From an uncultured Lachnospiraceae bacterium (GTDB taxonomy: Bacteria; Bacillota; Clostridia; Lachnospirales; Lachnospiraceae): 64,000 bases of DNA. Every line of letters starts with the position of its first letter. Within the stretch, counting starts at the first letter, position 1. Shown in pieces: positions 42,656-51,340 of the stretch. The translations under genes were made by a program, and so were the position numbers. Under the pieces are notes generated by a model, which had not been told where the DNA came from, made no database searches, and saw only the letters and a list, made by a program, of their open reading frames with translations. The stretch spans positions 1-64,000 of the forward strand of contig CANQRR010000009.1 in NCBI GenBank assembly GCA_947626285.1, read 5' to 3'.

Positions 42656-44035
42656 ATGGAGGAGCTGCACTTGAAAAAGGACGGATCGGAAAAGAAGATC
42701 AGAAAATATCGCAGATATCCTTTCTTTAATATCGGAACTTTGCTGTTTGGAACAGTGTTTATCTATATGGTGATCACCGCTTTTACGTACTTGACGCAGA
42801 AGCATATCACGTCGTATGAGGTCATGAAGGGCACGATCACCGGGAATTATCGCTTTCAGGCGCTCTCTCTGCGCACGGAAGAGGTCGTGAACGCCACGCA
42901 GTCCGGCAGTGTGCGTTACTTTGAGCGAGAGGGCAGCAAGACGTCGGCGGGAAGCGTCGTCTGCGCGATCAACGAGACCGGCGCGCAGGATCCGGCGCTT
43001 TTACAGGATTTTTCCCTCTCCCAGCAGGACGCCGACCGCCTGCGCGACACGATCGCCAGCTTTACGATCAATTATGACAGGAATACGTTCCAGAAGGTAT
43101 ACGACCTGAAGGCGGGCGTCGACGGGGCGATCTCTGAGATCATCGAGAACAGTTCAGCCGATTACACCGATGTACGGAACCAGTGCACGGCCCCGGACTC
43201 CGGTTTTGTCGTCTATAAGATCGACGGTTACGAGAACCTCACGGAGGATCAGCTCAGCGCCGATCTGTTCGATCAGACGAAATACGACGCGGACAACCTC
43301 CGCAGCCAGAAGAACGTGGCCGCTGGCAGACCGCTCTTTAAACTGATCACGGAGGAGTCGTGGGCGCTGTATTTCCCTCTGGACGAAAAGCTGATGACAG
43401 AGCTTGCGGATACGGAGAAGATCCGCTTCCGCTTCATGAAGGACAATGAGACCTTCGCGGCTCCGTTTGCGATCATTCAGAACGGCGAGGAATATTTCGG
43501 AAAGATCTCCATGGACAATTCGCTGGTGCGCTACGCGGCGGACCGTTTTCTGGAGATCGAGCTGGTCATGAATAAAAAGACCGGACTCAAGATACCGTCT
43601 TCCTCCATTGTAGAGCGGTCGTTTTACCGCATCCCGGAGGAGTATGCGATCAAGAACCGGGACACCGACCAGGAGATCGTGCTGAAGGTGGAATCCTTCG
43701 CCGGGGACGGATCGTCCACGGTTGCGTACGTGACGGCGAACGTCTACGCGCACGAGGACAAGGAGTACCTGATCGACGCCAAGCTGTTAAACGACGGAGA
43801 TTATATCCAGATGGAGGATTCTGTCAAGCGGATCCAGATTCAGGACAAGGACATGCAGACTCTGCACGGCGTCTACAATATCAATAAGGGATACGCGGTG
43901 TTCCGCGAGATCACCGTGATCGATGAAAATGAGGAATACTGCATCGTGGAGAGCAACAACATCTACGGCCTTGCCGCGTACGATTACATCGTGCTGAACG
44001 CGTCTGAGGTGACGGACGAACAGATCGTGTACTAG
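42656..44035 (+). CDS. HlyD-like membrane fusion protein upstream of yggS-sepF
   Basis: A 459-residue protein: cytoplasmic basic N-terminus, one transmembrane helix (FFNIGTLLFGTVFIYMVITA) and an external domain. The latter has a biotinyl-lipoyl-like strand pair (NCTAPDSGFVVYKIDGYE type segment near residue 170), which is why the family is called HlyD-like, followed by beta-rich repeats. The clostridial members sit next to yggS and sepF, so a role in cell envelope or division is suspected, but no partner transporter is present here. ATG 42656 is chosen; TTG 42671, with GGAGGAG 6 bases upstream, is a serious alternative. Confidence 0.75.
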   Translation: MEELHLKKDGSEKKIRKYRRYPFFNIGTLLFGTVFIYMVITAFTYLTQKHITSYEVMKGTITGNYRFQALSLRTEEVVNATQSGSVRYFEREGSKTSAGSVVCAINETGAQDPALLQDFSLSQQDADRLRDTIASFTINYDRNTFQKVYDLKAGVDGAISEIIENSSADYTDVRNQCTAPDSGFVVYKIDGYENLTEDQLSADLFDQTKYDADNLRSQKNVAAGRPLFKLITEESWALYFPLDEKLMTELADTEKIRFRFMKDNETFAAPFAIIQNGEEYFGKISMDNSLVRYAADRFLEIELVMNKKTGLKIPSSSIVERSFYRIPEEYAIKNRDTDQEIVLKVESFAGDGSSTVAYVTANVYAHEDKEYLIDAKLLNDGDYIQMEDSVKRIQIQDKDMQTLHGVYNINKGYAVFREITVIDENEEYCIVESNNIYGLAAYDYIVLNASEVTDEQIVY

Positions 44036-44060
44036 AAGACTACAGAAGGAGAGGACAGAA

Positions 44061-44780
44061 ATGCTGAGAGAAAATCTGGCGTCAGTGGAGCGGAAGATCG
44101 CGGATGCCTGCAAAAGATCCGGACGGAGCCGGGACGAGGTGACGCTGATCGCTGTGAGCAAGACGAAGCCGGTTGAGATGATCTCCGAAGTATACGGCGC
44201 AGGGGTGCGCGATTTCGGAGAGAACAAGCCGCAGGAGATCCGGGACAAGCAGCCGCAGCTTGCGGAGGACATCCGCTGGCATATGATCGGTCATCTGCAG
44301 CGCAACAAGATCAAATATATCATCGACAAGGTCTGCATGATCCATTCCGTGGATTCGGTGCGGCTGGCGCAGGCGATCGACGAAGCGGCCGGAAAGCTGG
44401 GAATCGTCATGCCGGTCCTCATAGAGGTAAATGTTGCCGGAGAGGAGAGCAAGGACGGCATCCGCCCGGAGGAGGCGGAGCAGTTCGTGCGGGAGATCAG
44501 TGTTTTTCCGAACATTCATGTCGAAGGCTTGATGACGATCGCGCCTTTTACGGAGAATCCGGAAGAGAATCGGCAATACTTTCGAAAATTGAGCAAATTA
44601 TGTGTTGACATACGGCAAAAAAACATTGATAATGTGAGTATGTGTAGTCTCAGTATGGGAATGACAGGAGATTATGAGGTTGCGATCGAGGAAGGGGCCA
44701 CAATGGTGCGCGTTGGCACAGGCATTTTCGGGGAGCGATACTATCCTCGCGCTGAGGCAGATGGGAGAGTAGAAGTATGA
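44061..44780 (+). CDS. YggS-family PLP homeostasis protein
   Basis: A 239-residue PLP-binding protein that helps to balance vitamin B6 and amino acid pools. The PLP lysine is K34 in IAVSKTKP; other family motifs are DFGENKPQEIRDK, WHMIGHLQRNKIK, EVNVAGEESKDG, MSMGMTGDYEVAI (here LSMGMTGDYEVAI) and VRVGTGIFGER. It overlaps sepF by 4 bases, the conserved yggS-sepF order of Gram-positive division clusters. Confidence 0.96.
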   Translation: MLRENLASVERKIADACKRSGRSRDEVTLIAVSKTKPVEMISEVYGAGVRDFGENKPQEIRDKQPQLAEDIRWHMIGHLQRNKIKYIIDKVCMIHSVDSVRLAQAIDEAAGKLGIVMPVLIEVNVAGEESKDGIRPEEAEQFVREISVFPNIHVEGLMTIAPFTENPEENRQYFRKLSKLCVDIRQKNIDNVSMCSLSMGMTGDYEVAIEEGATMVRVGTGIFGERYYPRAEADGRVEV

Positions 44781-45349
44781 GTGTTTTGGACAAGTTTTTG
44801 AACGCGATGAAGATGAACGACGACGATGGATTTGACGAAGGCTACCTTGACGAGGACGAAGACTATGACGAGTATGAGGAGCGTCCGCGGAAGCGTATTC
44901 TGTCAAAGACGAATAGAGACGATTATGACGATCTGACGGGTGATGCGCCGGCACCAGCCGCTGCGCAGGCGGAGAGGACCCCAAGTGCGGCGCGCCCGAA
45001 GGCGAAGCCGGTGCGCCAGGCCAAGATCTCACCCATGCGCAGCGCTAAGCGCGGGGGCGGCATGGAGGTCTGCGTCATCCGCCCGAAGAGCATGGAGGAT
45101 GCCAGGGAGATCACGGAGACGCTGCTTGATGAGTGCACGGTCGTTCTGAACATGGAGGGACTGGATCTGGATACCGCGCAGCGGATCATCGACTTTGCCT
45201 CCGGTTCTTGCTATGCGATTCACGGCAATCTCCAGAAGATCAGCAATTATATCTTCATCATCACGCCGGAAAGCGTGGACATCTCCGGTGATTTTCAGGA
45301 GATCTTAAGCGGCGCGTTTGATGTTCCGGCTTTCGGGACCAAGTTCTGA
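44777..45349 (+). CDS. sepF: Cell division protein SepF
   Basis: Membrane-bound partner of FtsZ that shapes the septum. The 190-residue protein begins with a short amphipathic membrane helix (SVLDKFLNAMKM), then a long acidic and then Pro/Ala-rich linker to about residue 95, then the SepF core (EVCVIRPKSMEDAREITE, VVLNMEGLDLDTAQRIIDF, SGSCYAIHGNLQKIS). It overlaps yggS and is followed after one base by ylmH. Confidence 0.96.
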   Translation: MSVLDKFLNAMKMNDDDGFDEGYLDEDEDYDEYEERPRKRILSKTNRDDYDDLTGDAPAPAAAQAERTPSAARPKAKPVRQAKISPMRSAKRGGGMEVCVIRPKSMEDAREITETLLDECTVVLNMEGLDLDTAQRIIDFASGSCYAIHGNLQKISNYIFIITPESVDISGDFQEILSGAFDVPAFGTKF

Positions 45350-45350
45350 T

Positions 45351-46127
45351 ATGGAGAAAGAGGAACTGCTGGTAAAGCGTATCCGGGAGCTTGCGAACCT
45401 GGCGGATCGCAGGAGCTGTGTTACGTTTACCGATTTTTTGAATCTGAACGAACAGAATATACTGCATCACACCATACAAAAGTTTTCCTTTGTAAAAGGG
45501 GAAACTTTTGGCGGTTATGAGGGAGCGGAGCGTCAGATAGCGGCATTTGTACCTGATGCTCCTGTTTATGCGCAGACCGGCGCGGGGGAGGCTGGCTGGG
45601 AGTATCCGATCGTCTGCGTGCGGATCGTGCCGTTGAACGCAAGGTTTGCGGAGGAGTTGTCGCACCGGGATATTCTGGGCGCGCTGATGAATCTGGGAAT
45701 CGACCGCGCGAAGACCGGCGATATCGCGCTCTGCGGGGAGGTGTGCTATCTGTTTTGCCATGAGACTCTTGCGCCGATGATCTGTGAAGAGCTGACGCGC
45801 ATCCGTCACACCTCAGTGAAATGCACGGTGTGCAGCCTTTCTGAGTTTCATTACACGCCGAAGACGGAGTGCGTGAAGGGCAGTGTGGCTTCGGTGCGGC
45901 TGGACAGCGCGATGGCGCTGGCTTTTCATGCTTCGAGGAGCAGCCTGCTTTCCCTGATCGAGGAGGGAAAGGTGTTCGTGAACGGGAAGCTGATCACGAC
46001 GAACGCGTATGCGCTCAAAGAGGAGGATATCGTATCCGTGCGCGGACTTGGCAGGTTTCGTTACAAGGGCGCCGTCGGGCAGACGAAAAAAGGGCGGTGC
46101 ATGGTCGAGATCGAGCGTTACGTCTGA
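45351..46127 (+). CDS. ylmH: S4-domain RNA-binding protein YlmH
   Basis: A 258-residue protein with the YlmH N-terminal region (TFTDFLNLNEQNI, then GGYEGAERQIAAF) and a C-terminal S4 RNA-binding domain (VRLDSAMALAFHASRSSLLS, then IEEGKVFVNGKLI). The B. subtilis homologue is implicated in ribosome-associated quality control and lies next to sepF. The ylmG (YggT) gene usually between them is absent here. The start ATG lies one base after the sepF stop. Confidence 0.94.
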   Translation: MEKEELLVKRIRELANLADRRSCVTFTDFLNLNEQNILHHTIQKFSFVKGETFGGYEGAERQIAAFVPDAPVYAQTGAGEAGWEYPIVCVRIVPLNARFAEELSHRDILGALMNLGIDRAKTGDIALCGEVCYLFCHETLAPMICEELTRIRHTSVKCTVCSLSEFHYTPKTECVKGSVASVRLDSAMALAFHASRSSLLSLIEEGKVFVNGKLITTNAYALKEEDIVSVRGLGRFRYKGAVGQTKKGRCMVEIERYV

Positions 46128-46145
46128 TTTCTATTTGCTGAATAT

Positions 46146-46169
46146 CGGACGGAACCGCATGGTACCCTT
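46146..46169. repeat. Copy 1 of a dispersed 24-bp motif
   Basis: Begins CGGACGGAACCGCATGG and matches 62830-62853 at 22 of 24 bases, same strand. It lies between ylmH and aroB. Confidence 0.6.
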
Positions 46170-46225
46170 TGATCAACTTCTATTATAAAATTATGAATTT
46201 AACATAGCAAATTGGAGGTTACTGC

Positions 46226-47341
46226 ATGAAAACAGAGAAATTTGAATCTCTCCTTACTGTGAAGACCGCGGGGAATGAGCTGTATGATATCGTGCTGAGG
46301 GAGTCGTTCGCCGATCTGCCGGAATGTTTGCGGAAGCTTGGCTGTGAGGGACGGAGAATCTGTATCGTGACAGATTCGAACGTGGCGCCGCGCTATCTGG
46401 ATGAGGTGAGCGCTCTGGCGGGAGAATGCTGCGCGCAGGTGGAAAGCTATGTGCTGGAAGCCGGAGAGGAGCACAAGACGCTTGACGCGATCCGCGGAAT
46501 CTATGTGAAGCTGATCGAGGCGGGCTTTGACCGCAAGGATTATCTGATCGCGCTTGGCGGTGGCGTCGTCGGAGACATGACGGGTTTTGCCGCGGCGACG
46601 TTCCTGCGCGGGATACGCTTCATACAGCTGCCGACGACGTTGCTTGCGCAGATCGACAGCAGCATCGGCGGGAAGACCGGGGTGGATTTCGACCAGTACA
46701 AGAATATGGTCGGCGCGTTTCATCAGCCTTCCCTGGTATACAGCAATGTCGCCACGCTTAGAACGCTTTCGGAGGAGCAGTTTGCGAGCGGGATGGGAGA
46801 GAGCCTGAAGCATGGTCTGATCCTGGACGCGGGCTTCTATGAGTGGCAGATCGACCACATGGGAGAGATTGGGGAGCGCGAGACGCAGACGCTTCTGGAG
46901 CTGGTGAGCCGCAACTGCCAGATCAAGCGCTATATTGTGGAAAAGGATCCGAAGGAGAAGGGCGACCGCGCTCTGTTAAATTTCGGGCACACGCTTGGGC
47001 ACGCGTTGGAAAAGTGCAAAGAGTTTCAGATGCTGCACGGAGAGTGCGTGGCGATCGGCTTCGTGGCCGCGGCTTATATTTCCTGGCAGCGCGGAATGAT
47101 CGATGAGGACGAATTCTATGAGATCCGCGACATGAACGTCGGCTTCGGCCTGCCGATCTCCTTTGACGGAGTCGCTTCGGAGGCGATCGTGGAGGCCGTG
47201 AAGAAGGACAAGAAGATGGACGCGGGAAAAGTCCGGTTCATCCTGTTGAAGAAGCTTGGGCGCGCCTGCATTGACACGACGGTGACGGAACAGGAGATGC
47301 TGGATGCGCTTCGGACGCTGAATGCGGACGAGCGGGAGTAA
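46226..47341 (+). CDS. aroB: 3-Dehydroquinate synthase
   Basis: Second step of the shikimate pathway, converting DAHP to 3-dehydroquinate with NAD and a divalent metal. The 371-residue protein has ALGGGVVGDMTGFAA (NAD loop), QLPTTLLAQIDSSIGGKTG, the metal ligands E in SGMGESLKHG, and H in NFGHTLGHALE and LHGECVAIG. GGAGG precedes the ATG. No other aro gene is near; it starts a run with lspA and rluD. Confidence 0.97.
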   Translation: MKTEKFESLLTVKTAGNELYDIVLRESFADLPECLRKLGCEGRRICIVTDSNVAPRYLDEVSALAGECCAQVESYVLEAGEEHKTLDAIRGIYVKLIEAGFDRKDYLIALGGGVVGDMTGFAAATFLRGIRFIQLPTTLLAQIDSSIGGKTGVDFDQYKNMVGAFHQPSLVYSNVATLRTLSEEQFASGMGESLKHGLILDAGFYEWQIDHMGEIGERETQTLLELVSRNCQIKRYIVEKDPKEKGDRALLNFGHTLGHALEKCKEFQMLHGECVAIGFVAAAYISWQRGMIDEDEFYEIRDMNVGFGLPISFDGVASEAIVEAVKKDKKMDAGKVRFILLKKLGRACIDTTVTEQEMLDALRTLNADERE

Positions 47342-47362
47342 GCGCCGAAGGGAATGAACTCA

Positions 47363-47896
47363 ATGAAGAAGAAAAAATCCGCTTTATTTTTCTATGGATT
47401 TCTTTTCTGTGCCGCGCTGGTCGGGATCGATCAGCTCACAAAATATCTGGCGGTCACCCGGCTTGCCGGGAAAGCGGGAGTCCCGGTAATCCCGGGCGTC
47501 TTTGAACTGTTTTATCTGGAGAACCGCGGCGCTGCGTTCGGGATGCTGACGAACCGCCAGTGGTTCTTTGCCGGGATTGCGGTTCTGATGATCTTCGCGG
47601 CCGGCTATGTATATGTTCTGCTGCCGGGAGAACGTCATTATCACTTTTTACGCATAATCTGTGTTTTGATCGCAGCCGGCGCGGCCGGGAATCTTCTTGA
47701 CCGTCTGATCCGGCATTATGTAGTTGATTTTCTGTATGTCTCAGCGATCGATTTCCCGGTGTTCAATGTCGCGGACTGTTATGTGTGCGTCGGGACGGGG
47801 CTGGCTCTGCTGGCACTGTTTACGGTATACCGGGAGGATGATTTTTCATTCTTGTCTTTGAGTGAAAAAGAGGAAGACAAAAAAGCGGGAAAATAG
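47363..47896 (+). CDS. lspA: Lipoprotein signal peptidase
   Basis: Type II signal peptidase, an aspartic membrane protease that cuts prolipoproteins before the lipidated cysteine. The 177-residue protein has four membrane helices and the conserved GIDQLTKYLAV, ENRGAAFGML, AAGNLLDRLIRHYVVDFL (catalytic Asp) and FPVFNVADCYVCVG (catalytic Asp). ATG 47363 is preferred over 47354 because AAGGGA sits at a suitable distance. The C-terminal tail is acidic and basic mixed and is longer than usual. Confidence 0.95.
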   Translation: MKKKKSALFFYGFLFCAALVGIDQLTKYLAVTRLAGKAGVPVIPGVFELFYLENRGAAFGMLTNRQWFFAGIAVLMIFAAGYVYVLLPGERHYHFLRIICVLIAAGAAGNLLDRLIRHYVVDFLYVSAIDFPVFNVADCYVCVGTGLALLALFTVYREDDFSFLSLSEKEEDKKAGK

Positions 47897-47943
47897 CGCT
47901 GGTTCAGCAAAAGTATGATTCAGTGAGAATTGGCCAGATAGAG

Positions 47944-48954
47944 ATGAAAGAGGCAGAAGTGATAGGAAAAACAGAGGAAATAGAAGAAGCAGAAGAAATA
48001 GCAGAAATGGAAGATATAGGCGGGATGTGCGGGCAGGCAGACATACAGCAGATCACGATCGCAGAGAAAGAGGCGGGAGAACGGCTGGACCGCATTCTTG
48101 ACGGGAGATTTTCGGAGTTTACGCGTTCCTATCTTCAGAAACTGATCCGGGATGGGGCCGTGTCCGTGAATGAGAGACCTGCGAAGGCAAGCGCCAGACC
48201 GGCGTGCGGCGATGCGGTGGCCGTCTGTCTGCCTAAACCGGAGGAAGCGGAAATCCTCCCGGAACCAATCCCATTGGACATACTCTATGAGGATGACGAT
48301 CTGCTCATTGTGAATAAACCGAAGGGCATGGTCGTGCACCCTGCGCCCGGTCATTACAACGGGACGCTCGTCAATGCGCTGATGTACCATTGCAGGGACA
48401 GCCTTTCCGGGATCAACGGCGTGCTGCGCCCGGGCATTGTGCACCGGATTGACCGGGACACGACGGGCTCCCTGGTCGTCTGCAAGAATGACGCCGCGCA
48501 CCGGGCGATCGCCGCGCAGCTGCAGGAGCATTCCATCACGCGCACCTACCGCGCGATCGTGCACGGCAGACTCACAGAGGACGGAACTGTTCACACGACA
48601 ATCGGACGGCACCCGCTACGCCGCAAGGAGATGGCGGTCAACGTGCCGAACGGACGGGACGCGGTGACGCATTATCATATCCTGGAGCAATTTGACAAAT
48701 TCACTTATCTGGAGTGTCAACTGGAGACCGGGCGGACGCATCAGATCCGTGTGCACATGAAGAGTATCGGGCATCCGGTGCTTGGAGACGATGTGTACGG
48801 ACCTGCCAAATGCCCGTTTCCGGGACTTGCGGGGCAGACGCTGCACGCGATGACGATCGGATTTATCCATCCGTCTACCGGAGCATATCTGGAAGTGTCG
48901 GCGCCGCTGCCGGAATATTTTGAAGAATTGTTGAAAAAACTGCGCAGAGCGTGA
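47944..48954 (+). CDS. RluD-family 23S rRNA pseudouridine synthase
   Basis: A 336-residue protein with an N-terminal S4 domain (GERLDRILDGRFSEFTRSYL, KLIRDGAVSVN) and the RluA/RluD catalytic domain: VNKPKGMVVHPAPGH, the catalytic Asp in GIVHRIDRDTTGSLVV, and LETGRTHQIRVHM. It isomerises uridines in 23S rRNA, probably the helix 69 sites. The first 30 residues (KTEEIEEAEEIAEMEDI) are Glu-rich and come from almost pure purine DNA. The true start may be GTG 47923, ATG 47944 or an ATG near 48008. Its stop codon lies in the terminator stem. Confidence 0.93.
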   Translation: MKEAEVIGKTEEIEEAEEIAEMEDIGGMCGQADIQQITIAEKEAGERLDRILDGRFSEFTRSYLQKLIRDGAVSVNERPAKASARPACGDAVAVCLPKPEEAEILPEPIPLDILYEDDDLLIVNKPKGMVVHPAPGHYNGTLVNALMYHCRDSLSGINGVLRPGIVHRIDRDTTGSLVVCKNDAAHRAIAAQLQEHSITRTYRAIVHGRLTEDGTVHTTIGRHPLRRKEMAVNVPNGRDAVTHYHILEQFDKFTYLECQLETGRTHQIRVHMKSIGHPVLGDDVYGPAKCPFPGLAGQTLHAMTIGFIHPSTGAYLEVSAPLPEYFEELLKKLRRA

Positions 48955-49000
48955 CATGATGTGGATTTCGAACGTCACGGATCTGCGCAGTTTTGTTCTA
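48936..49000 (+). terminator. Terminator of the aroB-lspA-rluD run
   Basis: AAAACTGCGCAGA (48936-48948) pairs perfectly over 13 bp with TCTGCGCAGTTTT (48982-48994), with inner GTGAC/GTCAC. TTTTGTTCT follows. The left arm encodes the last residues of the preceding protein (KKLRR). Confidence 0.85.
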
Positions 49001-49067
49001 TAGGTTGGCTTTGACGGCTTCCATTTGCGAAAGAGGGAACGCCGCATGTATGTGTCAGTAAGGACGA

Positions 49068-49820
49068 TCAGGAAGCATCTTTGGTGCGGCACTTCTTTGG
49101 CACGCGGTCCTTCCACGACGGCAGATCACCGTTTAAGATCGCGGTGAAGATGCGCTCCTTTGCGCCGGGGTGTTCATGACTGAGCTTTGCGACCAGCTCT
49201 TTGGCGTACTCCCGCTGGGTATAACCGTCCGCCGGGCAGGGATTTTTCACGACCGGGAGCCGGTATTTGTTCTGAAAACCTTTGACGTCCGCCTCATCCA
49301 CATAGATCAGCGGTCGGATCAGCGTCAGATCCATGCGGTCCAGATAGGTCACGGGAGAGAATGTGTGAATGCGCCCCTCCAGGATCAGAGACATCAGAAG
49401 CGTCTCTACGACGTCATCCTTGTGATGTGCGTAGGCAAGCTTGTTACAGCCGAGTTCTTTCGCTTTTTCATTGAACGCACCCTTGCGCATCTTCGCGCAG
49501 AGCGAACAGGGATTGGCCTCCTTGCGCTCCTCAAAGATGATCTGCGCAATATCGGTGTTTACGACGCTGTAGGGCACCTCAAGTTCGCTGCAGAGCTCCT
49601 TGACCGGCGTGAGGTCAAAACCCTCATAGCCGAGACTTACGGTAATTGCCTCAAGAGAAAAAGGCGCAGGGTAGAAGCGCCGAAGACCGGCGAGCGCATA
49701 GAGCATCGTCAGGCTGTCCTTTCCTCCTGAGATGCCGACGGCAATCTTATCCCCCGGCTGTATCATCTGAAATTCATCGACCGCCTTTCTGGTCAGACTC
49801 ATCAGTTTCTGCAATTTCAT
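49068..49820 (-). CDS. TtcA-like tRNA 2-thiolation protein (PP-loop ATPase)
   Basis: A 250-residue adenine nucleotide alpha-hydrolase. The PP-loop SGGKDSLTML is at residues 31-40, NPCSLCAKMRKGAF gives a CxxC pair, AHHKDDVVETLLMS is the second nucleotide motif, and a third cysteine lies in KNPCPADG. This set of cysteines is that of TtcA, which binds an Fe-S cluster and makes 2-thiocytidine at position 32 of tRNA; related clostridial proteins may have other targets. Minus strand, with its own promoter facing an AT-rich, repeat-bearing region. Confidence 0.9.
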   Translation of the reverse strand: MKLQKLMSLTRKAVDEFQMIQPGDKIAVGISGGKDSLTMLYALAGLRRFYPAPFSLEAITVSLGYEGFDLTPVKELCSELEVPYSVVNTDIAQIIFEERKEANPCSLCAKMRKGAFNEKAKELGCNKLAYAHHKDDVVETLLMSLILEGRIHTFSPVTYLDRMDLTLIRPLIYVDEADVKGFQNKYRLPVVKNPCPADGYTQREYAKELVAKLSHEHPGAKERIFTAILNGDLPSWKDRVPKKCRTKDAS

Positions 49821-49845
49821 ACGCGTTCATCCCTGTCTTTGAATG

Positions 49846-49865
49846 ATGTCAAGTGACATGTCAAG
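49846..49865. promoter_or_regulatory. Operator-like repeat downstream of the ttcA-like promoter
   Basis: ATGTCAAG occurs twice 12 bp apart (49846, 49858), and the perfect palindrome TGACATGTCA lies at 49854-49863. It falls just inside the predicted transcript start, a position suited to a repressor. Confidence 0.45.
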
Positions 49866-49877
49866 TTTATCGTACTT

Positions 49878-49906
49878 ATCATACCCGAATTTCAAAAAAG
49901 TGGCAA
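49878..49906 (-). promoter_or_regulatory. Promoter of the ttcA-like gene
   Basis: Minus strand TTGCCA (49901-49906), 17-bp spacer, TATGAT (49878-49883). Confidence 0.65.
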
Positions 49907-49960
49907 CTTAAAATGATAAAATTATTTTCTCTTATTTAAAGTTGGCAAAAAAATTCATAT

Positions 49961-50095
49961 AATTAACATAATATAATTATGTAAAATGAAAGCAATATAT
50001 TTGCACAGATAATTAACATAATTATATTATGTAAATTTAAAGCAACATATTTACGAAATTAATTGACATAATAATATTATGTATACCGAATAAAC
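49961..50095. repeat. Three AT-rich repeats with palindromes, exact 50-bp period
   Basis: AATTAACATA starts at 49961 and 50011 and AATTGACATA at 50061, exactly 50 bp apart. Each unit contains a dyad ACATAAT-N3-ATTATGT (49966-49982, 50016-50032, 50066-50082). The first two units stay similar through a TAAA...AAAGCAA...ATATTT tail. A related single dyad with one mismatch lies at 51317-51333. The rest of the 388-base gap between ttcA-like and the acetyltransferase gene is AT-rich and holds the two promoters. Confidence 0.8.
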
Positions 50096-50109
50096 TTGTA
50101 TATCCGTGC

Positions 50110-50138
50110 TTGAAAGAAGAGAGTGCTTTTGTTATACT
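50110..50138 (+). promoter_or_regulatory. Promoter of the acetyltransferase-dtd genes
   Basis: TTGAAA (50110-50115), 17-bp spacer, TATACT (50133-50138), again with TTTTG before the -10. Confidence 0.72.
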
Positions 50139-50208
50139 CAAAGAAATGGACAAATGGTCATGGGAGTTAAGGTTAAATACGCGAAATACGCGCATGGGTG
50201 GTTATAAA

Positions 50209-50745
50209 ATGATCAGAAAAGCAGTCAAGAGTGATATCGGGCATGTCTCCGAAATATATGAGAGAATTCACGCGGAAGAAGAGGCGGGACGGACGACTAC
50301 CGGCTGGAAACGCGGGATCTATCCGACCGAACAGACCGCGCTGGATGCTTTTGCCTGCGGGAAATTGTATGTGCTGGAAGAGGACGGACAGATTCTGGCG
50401 GCGGCAAGGATCGACCAGAATCAGCTGCCGGCGTACGCGGAGGTAAAGTGGCAGTTTCCTGCTGCGGACAAGGAAGTTCTGGTGCTGCACACGCTTGTCG
50501 TGGATCCCAGAGCTAAAGGATGCGGGCAAGGACGCGCGTTTATGCGTTTTTATGAGGATGCCGCAAAAGCGGCGGGCTGCAAGTGCCTTCGCATCGATAC
50601 AAACGAAAGAAATCTGCGTGCAAGGAAGCTCTATCATTCGCTGGGATACCGGGAAGCTGGAATCATTCCGTGTGAATTCAACGGTCTGGAAGATATACAG
50701 CTGGTTTGCCTTGAGAAAATGGTTGACGGCACGAAAAACATATAA
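50209..50745 (+). CDS. GNAT-family N-acetyltransferase
   Basis: A 178-residue acetyltransferase. It starts MIRKAVKSDIGHVSEIYERI, has the beta-4 strand LVLHTLVVDPRAKGCGQGRA with the acetyl-CoA loop (GCGQGRAFM), and CLRIDTNERNLRARKLYHSL, which is common in amino acid or small-amine acetyltransferases. Substrate unknown. ATG 50209 follows GGGTGG; the roughly 70-base leader contains a doubled AAATACGCG. dtd follows after 47 bases. Confidence 0.88.
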   Translation: MIRKAVKSDIGHVSEIYERIHAEEEAGRTTTGWKRGIYPTEQTALDAFACGKLYVLEEDGQILAAARIDQNQLPAYAEVKWQFPAADKEVLVLHTLVVDPRAKGCGQGRAFMRFYEDAAKAAGCKCLRIDTNERNLRARKLYHSLGYREAGIIPCEFNGLEDIQLVCLEKMVDGTKNI

Positions 50746-50792
50746 AAATGCTTGACAGCACAGAAAATTAAAAACTATGGGAGGACGATTTG

Positions 50793-51248
50793 ATGAAACT
50801 GGTCATTCAGCGCGTGACAGAAGCGTCTGTCGAGGTAGAGGGAAAGGTGATCGGATCCATCGGAAAAGGATTTCTGGTGCTGATCGGCGTCGGCGCGGAC
50901 GACACCGAAGAAATTGCGGATTTTTATCTGCGCAAAATGCTGGGACTGCGGATCTTTGAGGACGAGAACGGAAAGACGAACCTGTCCTTGAAGGATGTGG
51001 ACGGGCAGCTTCTTCTGGTGTCGCAGTTCACACTGTACGCCAACTGCAGGAAGGGAAATCGTCCCAGCTTTACGGACGCCGGGAATCCGATCCAGGCGGA
51101 GAAGTTCTATGAATATATGATCGAAGAGTGCAAAAAACAGGTTCCGGTGGTGCAAACCGGCGAATTCGGGGCTGAGATGAAGGTGAAGCTCTGCAACGAC
51201 GGACCGTTCACGATCATCCTGGACGAGAATCTATATCATTCCGCTTGA
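50793..51248 (+). CDS. dtd: D-aminoacyl-tRNA deacylase
   Basis: Removes D-amino acids (and glycine mischarged on tRNA-Ala) from tRNA. The 151-residue protein starts [20 protein letters not shown] and has the two DTD motifs SQFTLYA and NDGPFTIIL; the second reads GPFT instead of the more usual GPVT. GGGAGGA precedes the ATG. In many Firmicutes dtd sits after relA; here it follows an acetyltransferase gene. Confidence 0.95.
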   Translation: MKLVIQRVTEASVEVEGKVIGSIGKGFLVLIGVGADDTEEIADFYLRKMLGLRIFEDENGKTNLSLKDVDGQLLLVSQFTLYANCRKGNRPSFTDAGNPIQAEKFYEYMIEECKKQVPVVQTGEFGAEMKVKLCNDGPFTIILDENLYHSA

Positions 51249-51340
51249 TTTGATTTAATTGTCTGACAGTAAAATGAACTGATACTATGATATTGTCATA
51301 TATAAAGTTTTAGTTTACATTATTATATTATGTTTATTTT

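Noticed and set aside
47944..48010. Purine-only stretch at the rluD start as a separate repeat element
   Set aside because: It is in frame with the synthase and reads as a Glu-rich N-terminus; simple sequence drift explains it, though the true start codon remains open.
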